The notes under the pieces: generated by a model | The model's input: only the letters and a program-made list of their open reading frames with translations | Databases searched by the model: none | Told to the model about the DNA's origin: nothing | In this document: positions 16,290-23,019 of the stretch, piece by piece | Layout: each line of letters opens with the position of its first letter | Position numbering within the stretch: position 1 is the first letter of the stretch | Translations under genes and position numbers: made by a program | Source: Verrucomicrobiales bacterium | Lineage (GTDB): Bacteria > Verrucomicrobiota > Verrucomicrobiia > Verrucomicrobiales > DEV007 | Assembly (NCBI GenBank): GCA_024638765.1 | Contig: JAHEJT010000032.1 | Span: 1-36,471 of the forward strand | DNA length: 36,471 nt | Reading direction: 5' to 3'

Positions 16290-18826
16290 GCTTTTAAGGG
16301 CTTGAAGGGATCGAGCCGGAAAGCGGTCCCGATACTGGCCTCATCGGGGGGCTCGAGGTCCCCTTCGGAGCGGTGGAGCAGCGCTCCAAGGACCCAGGCG
16401 TTGTCCCGGCCGAGGGCGGGTCCGGGAACGGGGGAGGGAGGGTGGATTCCCGAGATCCGGAAGGGCATCCCCATGAGCAGGTTGCCCGGGTTATTCACAT
16501 CGCCCTGGAACCAGCCCCGGGCGCGGACATGGGGATCCAGGAGGATCTCCCGCAGATTCAAGACCGCCCCCGCCGGGACGGCGGCGTGCTGGAGAAGATT
16601 CATGGCTTTCTCGTGATCCTGATCGCGGGTCCAGGCCCCGATCAAAGTGTCGAGGGTATCATGATTCTTGGCTCGCGCGGGCGCGTCCTGGAAACGCGGA
16701 TCTTGCGCCCACTGCGGCTGTTGGAGCACCTCGCAAAGCGCGCGCCATTCCGCTTCGGTGCGGACCGTGAGGGCGAGCCATTTATCTTCGCCCCGGCACG
16801 GGTAACATCCCTGGGGGGCAAACGCGGGGTGCCGATTCCCCGTGGGCAGGCTTTGGGACTCGTTCTGCGCAAACTCGAGCAGGGACTCGCCCATGAGCGC
16901 GTGAGTGGTGACTTCCATTTGGGAGAGATCGATATGTTGGCCCTGACCGGTATGGGCGCGATGGATGAGAGCCGTCATCAGGGCGCATACCCCGGCAACT
17001 CCGTTGAGGACATCCATTTCGCGAATACGTTCCGGTTTACCCTGGGGCCCAATTGCGGTCAGGTTCTGGAGTCCGCTCATCGCCTCGATGCTGCCGCCGT
17101 ATCCGGGGAAGGTGGCCAGTGGCCCGGAAGCCCCGAAGGCGGACATCGAGACCATAATAAGATCGGGTCTCAAGGCGCGGAGTTTGCCGTATCCCAAGCC
17201 CAGGCGGCTCATGACGCCGCTGCGAAAGTTTTCGATCACGACATCCGCTTGACGGACGAGTTCGAAAAAAAGCGTGCGTTCCTTTTCCGACTTCAAGTTC
17301 AAAGTAAGGGAGCGTTTGTTGCGGTTCAACTGCGACCAGAGGGGCTGGCGATCGTAAGCTTTGCCGGCTCGGCAGACGCCGCGGAAGACGCAGAGGCGCG
17401 AAAGGTTTTCGATGCGAATGACCTCCGCGCCGTAATCGGCGAGGATGCGCGTGGCATGGGGTCCGGCTTCCACGTGGGTGAGATCGAGAACGCGGATCCC
17501 GGAGAGGGGAAGGCGGGAGGGCAGCGAAGGGGAGATCGAGGCGGAATCCCCGGGCGTGGGCGCGCCCTCCGCGCGGGTGGGTGCGATGTGGGTGATATTG
17601 AGAGAATTGAGAACCGCGTCGGTGTGTTCGCCGAGCAGGGGAGCGCGAGTGGTTTGCCAGGGTGTTCGCTGCAAGCTGAAAGGCGCTCCGCAGTAGGACC
17701 GGGGTCCGGTTTCCGGATGCTCGATCTTTTCGAAAAAGTGGCGGCTGCGATGCTGCGGCGAATCGAGCACTTCTTTCAGGGAGGGGAGCGCGGCGAAGGC
17801 CAGGCCGCGGCCGATGCCTTCGCGGACAATTTCCTCGCGGGTGCGGGTAGCAGCCCAGCGCCGGGTCAGGCGGTGGATCCTGTGAAGGAAAGCCGATTTC
17901 AATTTCTCGGAAAGCGCGGAGCCGAGAGTACCGGCGCGGGAGGAATTCCGGGAGCGGGCATTTTCCATCTTTTTGAGGCCCGCCTCGTAGATTTTTTCGA
18001 GCAGCGCCCCCTCGGGAAAGAGCCGCGCAAAGTAACGCCACCGCCGGAAGGGGGCGCCGAGGATTGCAGCGTGGCCGTCTTTACAGGGGTAGACGCCCCA
18101 GGGCACGACGGGCGGCCGGGCGAGTTCCGCGCGGCTCGGCGAAAGTCCCGCACGGAAAAAAGGCATGGCTTTCATCTCCATATTTTCCAGGCCCGCCTCG
18201 TGGACGGAGACATCGATTTGTCTGGCTTCGGGGGATCCTTCTTCACGCATTTTCAGAGCCATGAGGATGGCGGCATATGCGTGGAGGCCGGCGGTCATCT
18301 GTGAGATCGGCGGGCCGGGTGCAAGGGGCGGGTGGGTGGGATCACCGGTGCCGAACATCTGCCCGCTGAGAGCATAGGTGACGATTTCTTCCGCCTGGTA
18401 ATGGCGGTAGGGCCCGTTCTGACCGAAATCGGTAATCGATGCGAGCACCAGCCCGGGATTCCATTGCCGGAGGTGCTCAAAGCCGAGATCGAACGAAGCG
18501 AGGTGACCGGGGGCGAAAGTTTCCACTACGACGTCCGTGCGTGCCACCAGGGCGGCCAGTTGATCCCGGCTATCGGGATTGGTGAGATCGAGGGTTACGC
18601 TCTTCTTCCCGGTATCAAACCAGAGATGCGCGATACTGCGCTCGAGGCCGCGATGATTCCCGCAGAAAGGCGTTTGATGGCGGAGGGGGGATCCGGAGCC
18701 GGGGGTTTCGATTTGGATCACCTCGGCGCCGTAACCGGCGAGCAACTTGGCGCAGTAAGCGCCGGCGATACGGTGGCTGAGGTCGAGGACGCGAACGCCG
18801 TCGAGGGCTCGTGGCGGTGTCTGCAT
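16286..18826 (-). CDS. Tandem-fused type III (CaiB/BaiF) CoA-transferase
   Basis: This 846-residue protein is two family III CoA-transferase units in one chain, roughly 1-410 and 436-810. Each half begins with the family opening (VRVLDLSHRIAG at 11-22; IRVLDLTHVEAG at 444-455). Each keeps the catalytic-type Asp: QIDVS Asp205 and HIDLS Asp633. Single-unit relatives (formyl-CoA transferase, CaiB) move CoA between acids through an aspartyl-CoA anhydride; alpha-methylacyl-CoA racemase shares the fold. The fused two-unit form and length also recall DddD, a DMSP-cleaving enzyme, but DddD is usually described with the catalytic Asp only in its second unit. It lies upstream of and co-directional with the megasynthase (264-base gap), so it may supply or remodel an acyl-CoA starter. 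That link is inference. AGGAG sits about 12 bases before the ATG. Confidence 0.9.
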   Translation of the reverse strand: MQTPPRALDGVRVLDLSHRIAGAYCAKLLAGYGAEVIQIETPGSGSPLRHQTPFCGNHRGLERSIAHLWFDTGKKSVTLDLTNPDSRDQLAALVARTDVVVETFAPGHLASFDLGFEHLRQWNPGLVLASITDFGQNGPYRHYQAEEIVTYALSGQMFGTGDPTHPPLAPGPPISQMTAGLHAYAAILMALKMREEGSPEARQIDVSVHEAGLENMEMKAMPFFRAGLSPSRAELARPPVVPWGVYPCKDGHAAILGAPFRRWRYFARLFPEGALLEKIYEAGLKKMENARSRNSSRAGTLGSALSEKLKSAFLHRIHRLTRRWAATRTREEIVREGIGRGLAFAALPSLKEVLDSPQHRSRHFFEKIEHPETGPRSYCGAPFSLQRTPWQTTRAPLLGEHTDAVLNSLNITHIAPTRAEGAPTPGDSASISPSLPSRLPLSGIRVLDLTHVEAGPHATRILADYGAEVIRIENLSRLCVFRGVCRAGKAYDRQPLWSQLNRNKRSLTLNLKSEKERTLFFELVRQADVVIENFRSGVMSRLGLGYGKLRALRPDLIMVSMSAFGASGPLATFPGYGGSIEAMSGLQNLTAIGPQGKPERIREMDVLNGVAGVCALMTALIHRAHTGQGQHIDLSQMEVTTHALMGESLLEFAQNESQSLPTGNRHPAFAPQGCYPCRGEDKWLALTVRTEAEWRALCEVLQQPQWAQDPRFQDAPARAKNHDTLDTLIGAWTRDQDHEKAMNLLQHAAVPAGAVLNLREILLDPHVRARGWFQGDVNNPGNLLMGMPFRISGIHPPSPVPGPALGRDNAWVLGALLHRSEGDLEPPDEASIGTAFRLDPFKPLKA

Positions 18827-18874
18827 GTTCCGTGCGGTCTCCTGGGAGGAGGGGCCAAAGGATGGGGAAAGCGG

Positions 18875-18969
18875 CAGCGGAACGAAAGGGAAAAGGGGGA
18901 GTGAGAAATGAGATGGATTGAGGGAAGGGAGTGGAAATAAATTGGGAAGAGTGAAAAGTTAAGAGAAGC
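18875..18969 (+). other. Strand-asymmetric polypurine tract
   Basis: About 95 bases of the plus strand are almost all A and G, with only scattered pyrimidines, between the divergent CoA-transferase and pseudopilin genes. On the minus strand this becomes a long pyrimidine-rich 5' leader for the CoA-transferase. No ORF, hairpin or clear promoter for the CoA-transferase was found in it. Confidence 0.5.
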
Positions 18970-18999
18970 GAATTGACTGGGAAAAAGGCAAGAATTCAA

Positions 19000-19045
19000 T
19001 TGACCAGAGATAGAATTTATAGTAATTATAGAAATTATTATAAAT
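19000..19045 (+). promoter_or_regulatory. Candidate promoter with overlapping palindromic operator, pseudopilin gene
   Basis: TTGACC (19000-19005), a 17-base spacer, then TAATTA (19023-19028). A palindrome at 19015-19045 covers the -10: arm ATTTATA, one mismatch, TAATT, five bases, AATTA, one mismatch, arm TATAAAT. The same plan recurs at 20309-20341 in front of the SHOCT gene. The surroundings are strikingly AT-rich for this genome. Confidence 0.5.
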
Positions 19046-19093
19046 ATTATCTGAGGGTCCTGCCCGATCTGCGAACCATCAAACTTCAAAACC

Positions 19094-19519
19094 ATGAAAC
19101 CGAATACCAAACCCAGTCTCTATCTCACCGCCCGACGTGGCGCAGTCTCCGCGAACGCAGGCTTCAGTCTAGTGGAGTTGCTCACCGTCATTCTGATCAT
19201 CGGAATTATCGCCGCAATCGCCATTCCCATCCTCGGGGATGCTTCCGATGCCGCAGAGACGGCCAAGAACAAGCGTAACGCGCAGTCGATCGCTTCCATC
19301 TATGCGGCGGCTTCCGCGGCAGGCCTCTCCTTCGCCGATCCGGGTGGAGATTTCAATAACACCGTCGATAATACCATCACAGGGGACACCGTCAGTGAGG
19401 GAATCTTCGCGGGTGAGTTCTTCGGTGTGCCGAGTCTCGATCCGCTCGAAAAAGACGGGGCGAAGGACTATCTTCTGATTCAAGGCGATTCGCTGGTCTA
19501 TAACGAGGAAGGTCTCTAA
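19094..19519 (+). CDS. Short type IV pilin-like / type II secretion pseudopilin
   Basis: This 141-residue protein has a class III prepilin signal: a basic leader ending in Gly23, then FSLVELLTVILIIGIIAAIAIP. Cleavage is expected between Gly23 and Phe24, which puts Glu28 at the conserved position 5 of the mature N-terminal helix. The C-terminal part is short and Asp/Gly-rich with no cysteines, unlike full-length major pilins of about 150-200 residues. It fits the small verrucomicrobial pseudopilins found in many copies per genome. Their roles (secretion pseudopilus tip, adhesion) are mostly unassigned. No secretion or pilus machinery gene is nearby, so it must use machinery encoded elsewhere. 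The gene stands alone with its own AT-rich promoter and a strong downstream hairpin and terminator. Confidence 0.88.
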   Translation: MKPNTKPSLYLTARRGAVSANAGFSLVELLTVILIIGIIAAIAIPILGDASDAAETAKNKRNAQSIASIYAAASAAGLSFADPGGDFNNTVDNTITGDTVSEGIFAGEFFGVPSLDPLEKDGAKDYLLIQGDSLVYNEEGL

Positions 19520-19612
19520 CCGCACGCCCGAACCACCTTGCTTCAGCAAACCATTCAACCGCTCGTTTAATTAAAATATTTCGTGATTGTGAATTGATAG
19601 GGACACAGGGTC

Positions 19613-19660
19613 GGTAACGCTTGGGTTCCAAGACCGAGTCATTGGAACCCAGGCGTTGCC
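19613..19660 (+). other. Long hairpin downstream of the pseudopilin gene
   Basis: Arms at 19613-19631 and 19642-19660 can pair over 19 bp as RNA, with only two G-U wobbles and a 10-base loop; the core arm is TTGGGTTCCAA/TTGGAACCCA. There is no T-run after it. It is a candidate 3'-UTR stability element or an isolated palindromic repeat. Confidence 0.55.
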
Positions 19661-19727
19661 CCCGACTCGACACTGCAGTCCCGGCGTTTTTCCAGGCTGA
19701 ACAGACACCACCTCAGCCACACCAAGA

Positions 19728-19770
19728 GACCAGCATCCTAATCCTCCAGGATGCTGGTCCTTCTTTGTAC
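19728..19770 (+). terminator. Intrinsic terminator for the pseudopilin transcript
   Basis: A perfect 12-bp stem (GACCAGCATCCT at 19728-19739; AGGATGCTGGTC at 19748-19759) with an 8-base loop is followed by CTTCTTTGT. It lies about 210 bases after the pseudopilin stop, directly before the decayed DUF4010 gene. Confidence 0.7.
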
Positions 19771-20231
19771 GGATATCTCGGCCGCCCGGTGATGATGTCG
19801 GTCATGGTGATTCTCTCCGCGGCGATGTTTCGGATGCCGCGTGAGGAATTCGCGCTGCCCTCCGCGCGATCGCCGCCATCCGATTTCAAGGCGGCCGTTC
19901 TATTTGGTGCTCTTTAGACGCTGGTGGTGTTTGGGATGGCTATCGCAAAGCAATACCTGGGCCGGGAGGGACCCTTCCTGATCGCCGGCCTTTCGGGACT
20001 GAGGGACATGGATGCGATCACACTATCGAGGGCGCAGCTGGTGAAATCGGGCGGATTGGAGGCGGGGACCGGGTGGCGGCTGATCCTGGTGGGAGGAATG
20101 GTCAAAATGGTGTGTAAGGCTTTGGCAGCGTTGTTCCTGGGGGGGGCGTGCACCTGTGTTGGAGGGTGGGGGTGGGGCTCGGAATCGCGTTGATGGCGTG
20201 GACGGCGGTCCTGCTGTGGTGGCCCGTGTGA
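19765..20231 (+). pseudogene. Decayed DUF4010 (MgtC/SapB-associated) membrane protein, C-terminal remnant
   Basis: The remnant matches the DUF4010 C-terminal half by eye, most clearly AKQYLGREGPFLIAGLSGL, then DMDAITLSRAQL and the helix ending VKMVCKALAALFLGG. Two lesions break it. An in-frame TAG at 19915-19917 separates VLFGAL from TLVVFGMAIAKQYLG. A frameshift at or near a run of eight G (20139-20146) puts the last helix (RVGVGLGIALMAWTAVLLWWPV, two short of 22 residues in the family pattern) in another frame, ending at TGA 20229-20231. Intact relatives run to about 400 residues, so the N-terminal MgtC-like part is missing too. A homopolymer sequencing error could explain the frameshift but not the stop codon or the truncation. 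Confidence 0.72.
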
Positions 20232-20292
20232 AAGGGAAAATCGGCCTGCCGAGGGACTGGAATGCCCGTCCGCAGGGGAATAAGGGGGCAGG

Positions 20293-20341
20293 TTGACATA
20301 ATTACCAAAATATACTATAATTTTAATAATTACAGTATATT
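20293..20341 (+). promoter_or_regulatory. Perfect-consensus sigma70 promoter with palindromic operator
   Basis: TTGACA (20293-20298), exactly 17 bases, TATAAT (20316-20321): both boxes are perfect consensus. A 33-bp palindrome at 20309-20341 covers the -10 and likely start site: AATATACT, one mismatch, TAATT, five bases, AATTA, one mismatch, AGTATATT. A consensus promoter buried in a symmetric site suggests strong expression held down by a repressor. The SHOCT gene starts about 100 bases downstream. Confidence 0.75.
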
Positions 20342-20425
20342 AGGTGGTGGGGTGTCGAACGAGCTGCTCCGCTCTCCGACCGAGGGCCGCACCGGAGGTG
20401 CCGGGGACGCCCTCGGAGAGGTGTT

Positions 20426-21064
20426 ATGCAAATCATCCAACAGAAGGCGTTTCACGGGACGCGGAGTTACGAACTCACGGAGAACGACCGTATCCTCATC
20501 AGCGTCGACAAGAATGGCGAACTCAACCAGTTCGCTATCGATGCCGCCCAATTGGATCCCGATCCCGTGCGCAGCCGTCATCGCCGCCGCAACTGGATAA
20601 AGTTCTTCCTCCTCGCCGGAGCGATCGTCGTGGCTGCGATTCTTTTCAGCGCGGAATACGGTGAATCGCATCCTCGTATCGCCCTGTTCGGAAGCGGGGG
20701 CGGTTTGATACTGGCGGCTTACCTGTTCTACGTTTCGATCCGAAAAAGACAGGAAGGAAATTTTGATGTCATCTGTTATCAGAATCGGTTTAACGGCGAA
20801 ACCGAATTGATTCTACATACTTATCTTCCATCGGACGTGGAGGTGGCTGCGTTCCTTACCGAACTGAACGAGAGAATTTCCACTACCGCGGAAAAGCCTG
20901 AAGAAACGGATATGGACCACTCTACTGCGCGGGAAATCGAAAGACTGGCGTTGTTGAAAGAGAAGGGGTATCTCTCGGAGTTGGAATTCGTGCAGGCGAA
21001 AAAAGATCTCCTGCAGGAGTTCAGCCGTTCCGTCAGTGGTGCTCCCATCGGGTTTCAACCCTGA
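20426..21064 (+). CDS. Two-TM membrane protein with C-terminal SHOCT domain
   Basis: This 212-residue protein has an N-terminal soluble region (1-55), a basic stretch RSRHRRR before TM1 (57-76), TM2 (84-106) and a cytoplasmic tail. The tail ends in a SHOCT motif (EIERLALLKEKGYLSELEF, 170-188, then QAKKDLL). SHOCT is a short helical oligomerisation or anchoring motif found at the ends of many small bacterial proteins. The central part (111-150) may be a PH-like fold, but I cannot assign it. GGAGAGG lies about 7 bases before the ATG. The function is unknown. Its perfect promoter and operator-like palindrome suggest strong, switchable expression. The gene stands alone. Confidence 0.82.
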   Translation: MQIIQQKAFHGTRSYELTENDRILISVDKNGELNQFAIDAAQLDPDPVRSRHRRRNWIKFFLLAGAIVVAAILFSAEYGESHPRIALFGSGGGLILAAYLFYVSIRKRQEGNFDVICYQNRFNGETELILHTYLPSDVEVAAFLTELNERISTTAEKPEETDMDHSTAREIERLALLKEKGYLSELEFVQAKKDLLQEFSRSVSGAPIGFQP

Positions 21065-21123
21065 GCATGGTCGCGCGGGGCGCGAGGACGTTCCTCTTCC
21101 CGGCGGGATTGCCGGGGACGCGA

Positions 21124-21161
21124 ATGCCGAAAGAATCCTCGCTTCAGAAGAAATTCGGCAT
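21124..21161 (+). other. Hairpin after the SHOCT gene
   Basis: Perfect 8-bp arms ATGCCGAA (21124-21131) and TTCGGCAT (21154-21161) enclose 22 bases. No T-run follows, so it is a weak terminator candidate at most for the SHOCT transcript. Confidence 0.35.
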
Positions 21162-21187
21162 GGCCCCGGGATGTCAGTCGTCCCCTG

Positions 21188-21232
21188 AAAAACGACGACC
21201 CGCTCTCCACCGGTGAAGGCAGAGAAGCGGGT
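21188..21232 (-). terminator. Intrinsic terminator on the minus strand
   Basis: Reading the minus strand, ACCCGCTTCTC (21232-21222) pairs with GAGAGCGGGT (21207-21198) with a single bulged T. It is followed by CGTCG and a five-T run at 21192-21188. No minus-strand gene ends here, which suggests a short non-coding transcript. Confidence 0.5.
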
Positions 21233-21432
21233 TTCGCAGGGAGATTATCGGAGACCTGGTTGGTTGGAACGCCTCCCGCGACAAACCGGTCGAAGAAGGG
21301 CGCCGCCCCGTTGTTTATTTTGTCTCCTAATTCCCTCGCTTGCCACTGGCATCGATCGTTTTTCCCGGGAACCGATCTCCGGGAACTGATCCGCTATGTT
21401 TTAAGAAGAAAACAGCCTCGTTTGCTAAGCTA
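21190..21432 (-). ncRNA. Candidate intergenic small RNA
   Basis: A minus-strand promoter (21466-21439) and a minus-strand terminator (21232-21188) frame about 240 bases with no convincing gene. A 35-codon ORF is possible inside, but it has no good ribosome binding site. The interior can form a hairpin from GATCG/CGATC around TTCCCGGGAA. I found no match to 6S, SRP, tmRNA or RNase P signatures. The rest of the 21065-21789 gap holds only the listed hairpins and AT-rich island. Confidence 0.35.
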
Positions 21433-21438
21433 AGTTAA

Positions 21439-21474
21439 ATATTAAATAAAGCAGGCTATTAGTCAAGTCTAATA
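21439..21474 (-). promoter_or_regulatory. Minus-strand promoter in an AT-rich island, overlapping a palindrome
   Basis: Minus strand: TTGACT (21466-21461), 16 bases, TAATAT (21444-21439). A palindrome TATTAG-N6-CTAATA at 21457-21474 covers the -35. It fires toward the 3' end of the SHOCT gene, where no minus-strand gene exists. Confidence 0.45.
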
Positions 21475-21789
21475 CTTAATTTTTTAAAATATTTCACATT
21501 TGCGAGCCAGATCGTAAAAAAACCAGGTTTCCCGGGCTTCCGAGGCGGGCCCGCAGATCGCCTCCAGCCCTTACCGCCAGCCTTTTCCCGGTTCCATCGG
21601 GGGTTTATGGGGCACCCTGATTTTTTAGAGGTTTCGTCCACCGGGGAATTTCGCCCCCTTCCTCGCCCCGGCCCCCCAGGGGTCCTCCCGGGTCCAAAGC
21701 CTGGAATCACGGCCGATTCAGCCTCGACTTCGCATGAGGGTCACCCTTGCGGCCTTGTGGACCGACTCACCTTCTCTAGAATAACGAGA

Positions 21790-22485
21790 ATGAAAGCATT
21801 CTGGGTGATCTGCGTCCTTTCCCTTGGCCCGGCGGCGGGACTGTTCGGAGAGGAGAAATGGGAACCGCTCTTTGACGGGGGCTCATTATCCGGTTGGAAG
21901 GCGCCCGACATGAGATTCTGGTCGGTAATTGACGGGGCCATCACGGCGCGGTCCTCCGAGGAATTGCCCTGCAAGCACAACCAGTTTCTTGTCTGGCAGG
22001 GGGGTGACTTGGACGACTTCGTCCTTCGGTTCCGATTCCGCATCGAGGGGACGCAAAAGGCCAACTCGGGAGTGCAAGTGCGCAGCCGCGTAGAGGAAGA
22101 CGGACACGTGGTGGGATACCAGGCCGACATCACGAAGCCGACCGGCCGTTTTCTGGGTTGTCTCTATGACGAACACGGGAGAAAGATGCTGGCCGAACGC
22201 GGCCAGCGCACCGTGATTCGGGCGGATGGCACCAAGGATGTGAAGACCCTGGCTACCCCGGAGGAGGTTGCGGAAGAAATTGAATTTTCCGAGGGCGGCT
22301 GGAACCGTTACGAGATCACGGCGCGCGGGAATACCATCACGTTAAAAATCAATGGCGTGGTTACTGCGGAAATCACGGATCTCCAGGAAGCGGAACGCGA
22401 ATTGTCGGGAGTGCTTGCTTTGCAACTCCACAGTGGACCGCCCATGACGGTCCAGTTTAAAGAGATCCTGTTGAAACGCCTGTAG
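21790..22485 (+). CDS. Secreted DUF1080 (3-keto-disaccharide hydrolase family) protein
   Basis: This 231-residue protein fits PF06439, a lectin-like jelly-roll family including 3-keto-glycoside hydrolases, abundant in Planctomycetes and Verrucomicrobia. Visible family landmarks are LFDGGSLSGWKAPDMRFWSV after the signal peptide, the DFVLRFRFRI strand, NSGVQVRSR, GYQADI, and the C-terminal GVLALQLHSGPPMTVQFKEI. The ATG at 21790 was chosen because it begins a standard signal peptide (MKAFWVICVLSLGPAAGLFG, cleavage before EEKW). The longer frame upstream is Pro-rich and not coding-like. The protein probably acts in the periplasm on oxidised sugars. Its TAG stop is contributed by the arm of a palindromic repeat (22482-22540). 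Confidence 0.9.
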   Translation: MKAFWVICVLSLGPAAGLFGEEKWEPLFDGGSLSGWKAPDMRFWSVIDGAITARSSEELPCKHNQFLVWQGGDLDDFVLRFRFRIEGTQKANSGVQVRSRVEEDGHVVGYQADITKPTGRFLGCLYDEHGRKMLAERGQRTVIRADGTKDVKTLATPEEVAEEIEFSEGGWNRYEITARGNTITLKINGVVTAEITDLQEAERELSGVLALQLHSGPPMTVQFKEILLKRL

Positions 22486-22540
22486 CGGCGGCATCTTGCC
22501 GCCGACTCAGAGAGGAACGGCGGCAAGATGCCGCCGCTAC
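22482..22540. repeat. Palindromic repeat, GTAGCGGCGGCATCTTGCCGCC arms (22 bp)
   Basis: Perfect 22-bp inverted arms at 22482-22503 and 22519-22540 enclose 15 bases. The stop codon of the DUF1080 gene (22483-22485) is the TAG at the second to fourth base of the left arm. The element lies in the convergent gap before the STAS-like gene. Confidence 0.85.
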
Positions 22541-22559
22541 TTTCCGGTGTCCCCTCTTC

Positions 22560-22955
22560 TCAATAGCCCAACAGCCAGTCGCGGGCTTGTTCTTTTGTCG
22601 CGAAATTCTTCGTGACGAAGTGCTCGGCGGGATCCGCATAATCGTAATCTGGCGGCACTTCTGCGTCTTCTCCCCAGACAAACGCAAGTTTCTTTACGCC
22701 GGCGGCGTTGTATTGCCGCACTATGGTCTGTTCCCGCCATTCCAGGGTAAGTTCGCTCGGCTGGAAGGATAGATGACTCATGTCCTTCAACAAATGGGCG
22801 GAACGATATTCGCCGGCCAGGGAGGCAAAACGCGACAAGCCCTCCTTGTAATCCGGATCCTTCATTTCGCAACTCTGCTCCTTCCAGGTGAGGGTCAGAA
22901 TCCCCGCGCCAGTACCCCTGGTGATGGCGTAATAATCGGTTTTCGCAAGCTCCAT
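22560..22955 (-). CDS. Small STAS/SpoIIAA-like protein of unknown function
   Basis: This 131-residue protein resembles small STAS/SEC14-like proteins common in Bacteroidetes and Verrucomicrobia. Landmarks are the opening TDYYAIT, a GILTLTW strand, MKDPDYKEGLSRFASL, the AHLLKDMSHLSF strand, the helix before YNAAGVKKLAFVWG, and the closing FATKEQARDWLL. There is no signal peptide, so it is cytoplasmic. No phosphorylatable serine motif typical of anti-sigma antagonists is evident. GGGAG lies seven bases before the ATG. It follows the methyltransferase gene on the same strand after 64 bases, and the two may form an operon. The family call is by pattern only. Confidence 0.72.
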   Translation of the reverse strand: MELAKTDYYAITRGTGAGILTLTWKEQSCEMKDPDYKEGLSRFASLAGEYRSAHLLKDMSHLSFQPSELTLEWREQTIVRQYNAAGVKKLAFVWGEDAEVPPDYDYADPAEHFVTKNFATKEQARDWLLGY

Positions 22956-23019
22956 TTTCTGTCTCCCCCCTTGTCCCTATCTTGACGGTTTCATAGTTAG
23001 ATCAAATCCGGCCCTTGGC

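Noticed and set aside
16373..18304. 643-residue ORF antisense to the CoA-transferase
   Set aside because: No family motif; the minus-strand frame carries two complete CoA-transferase signatures.
16286..18826. Calling the tandem CoA-transferase DddD (DMSP lyase)
   Set aside because: Only length and two-unit form match; an aspartate in both halves and the PKS context do not specifically support DMSP cleavage.
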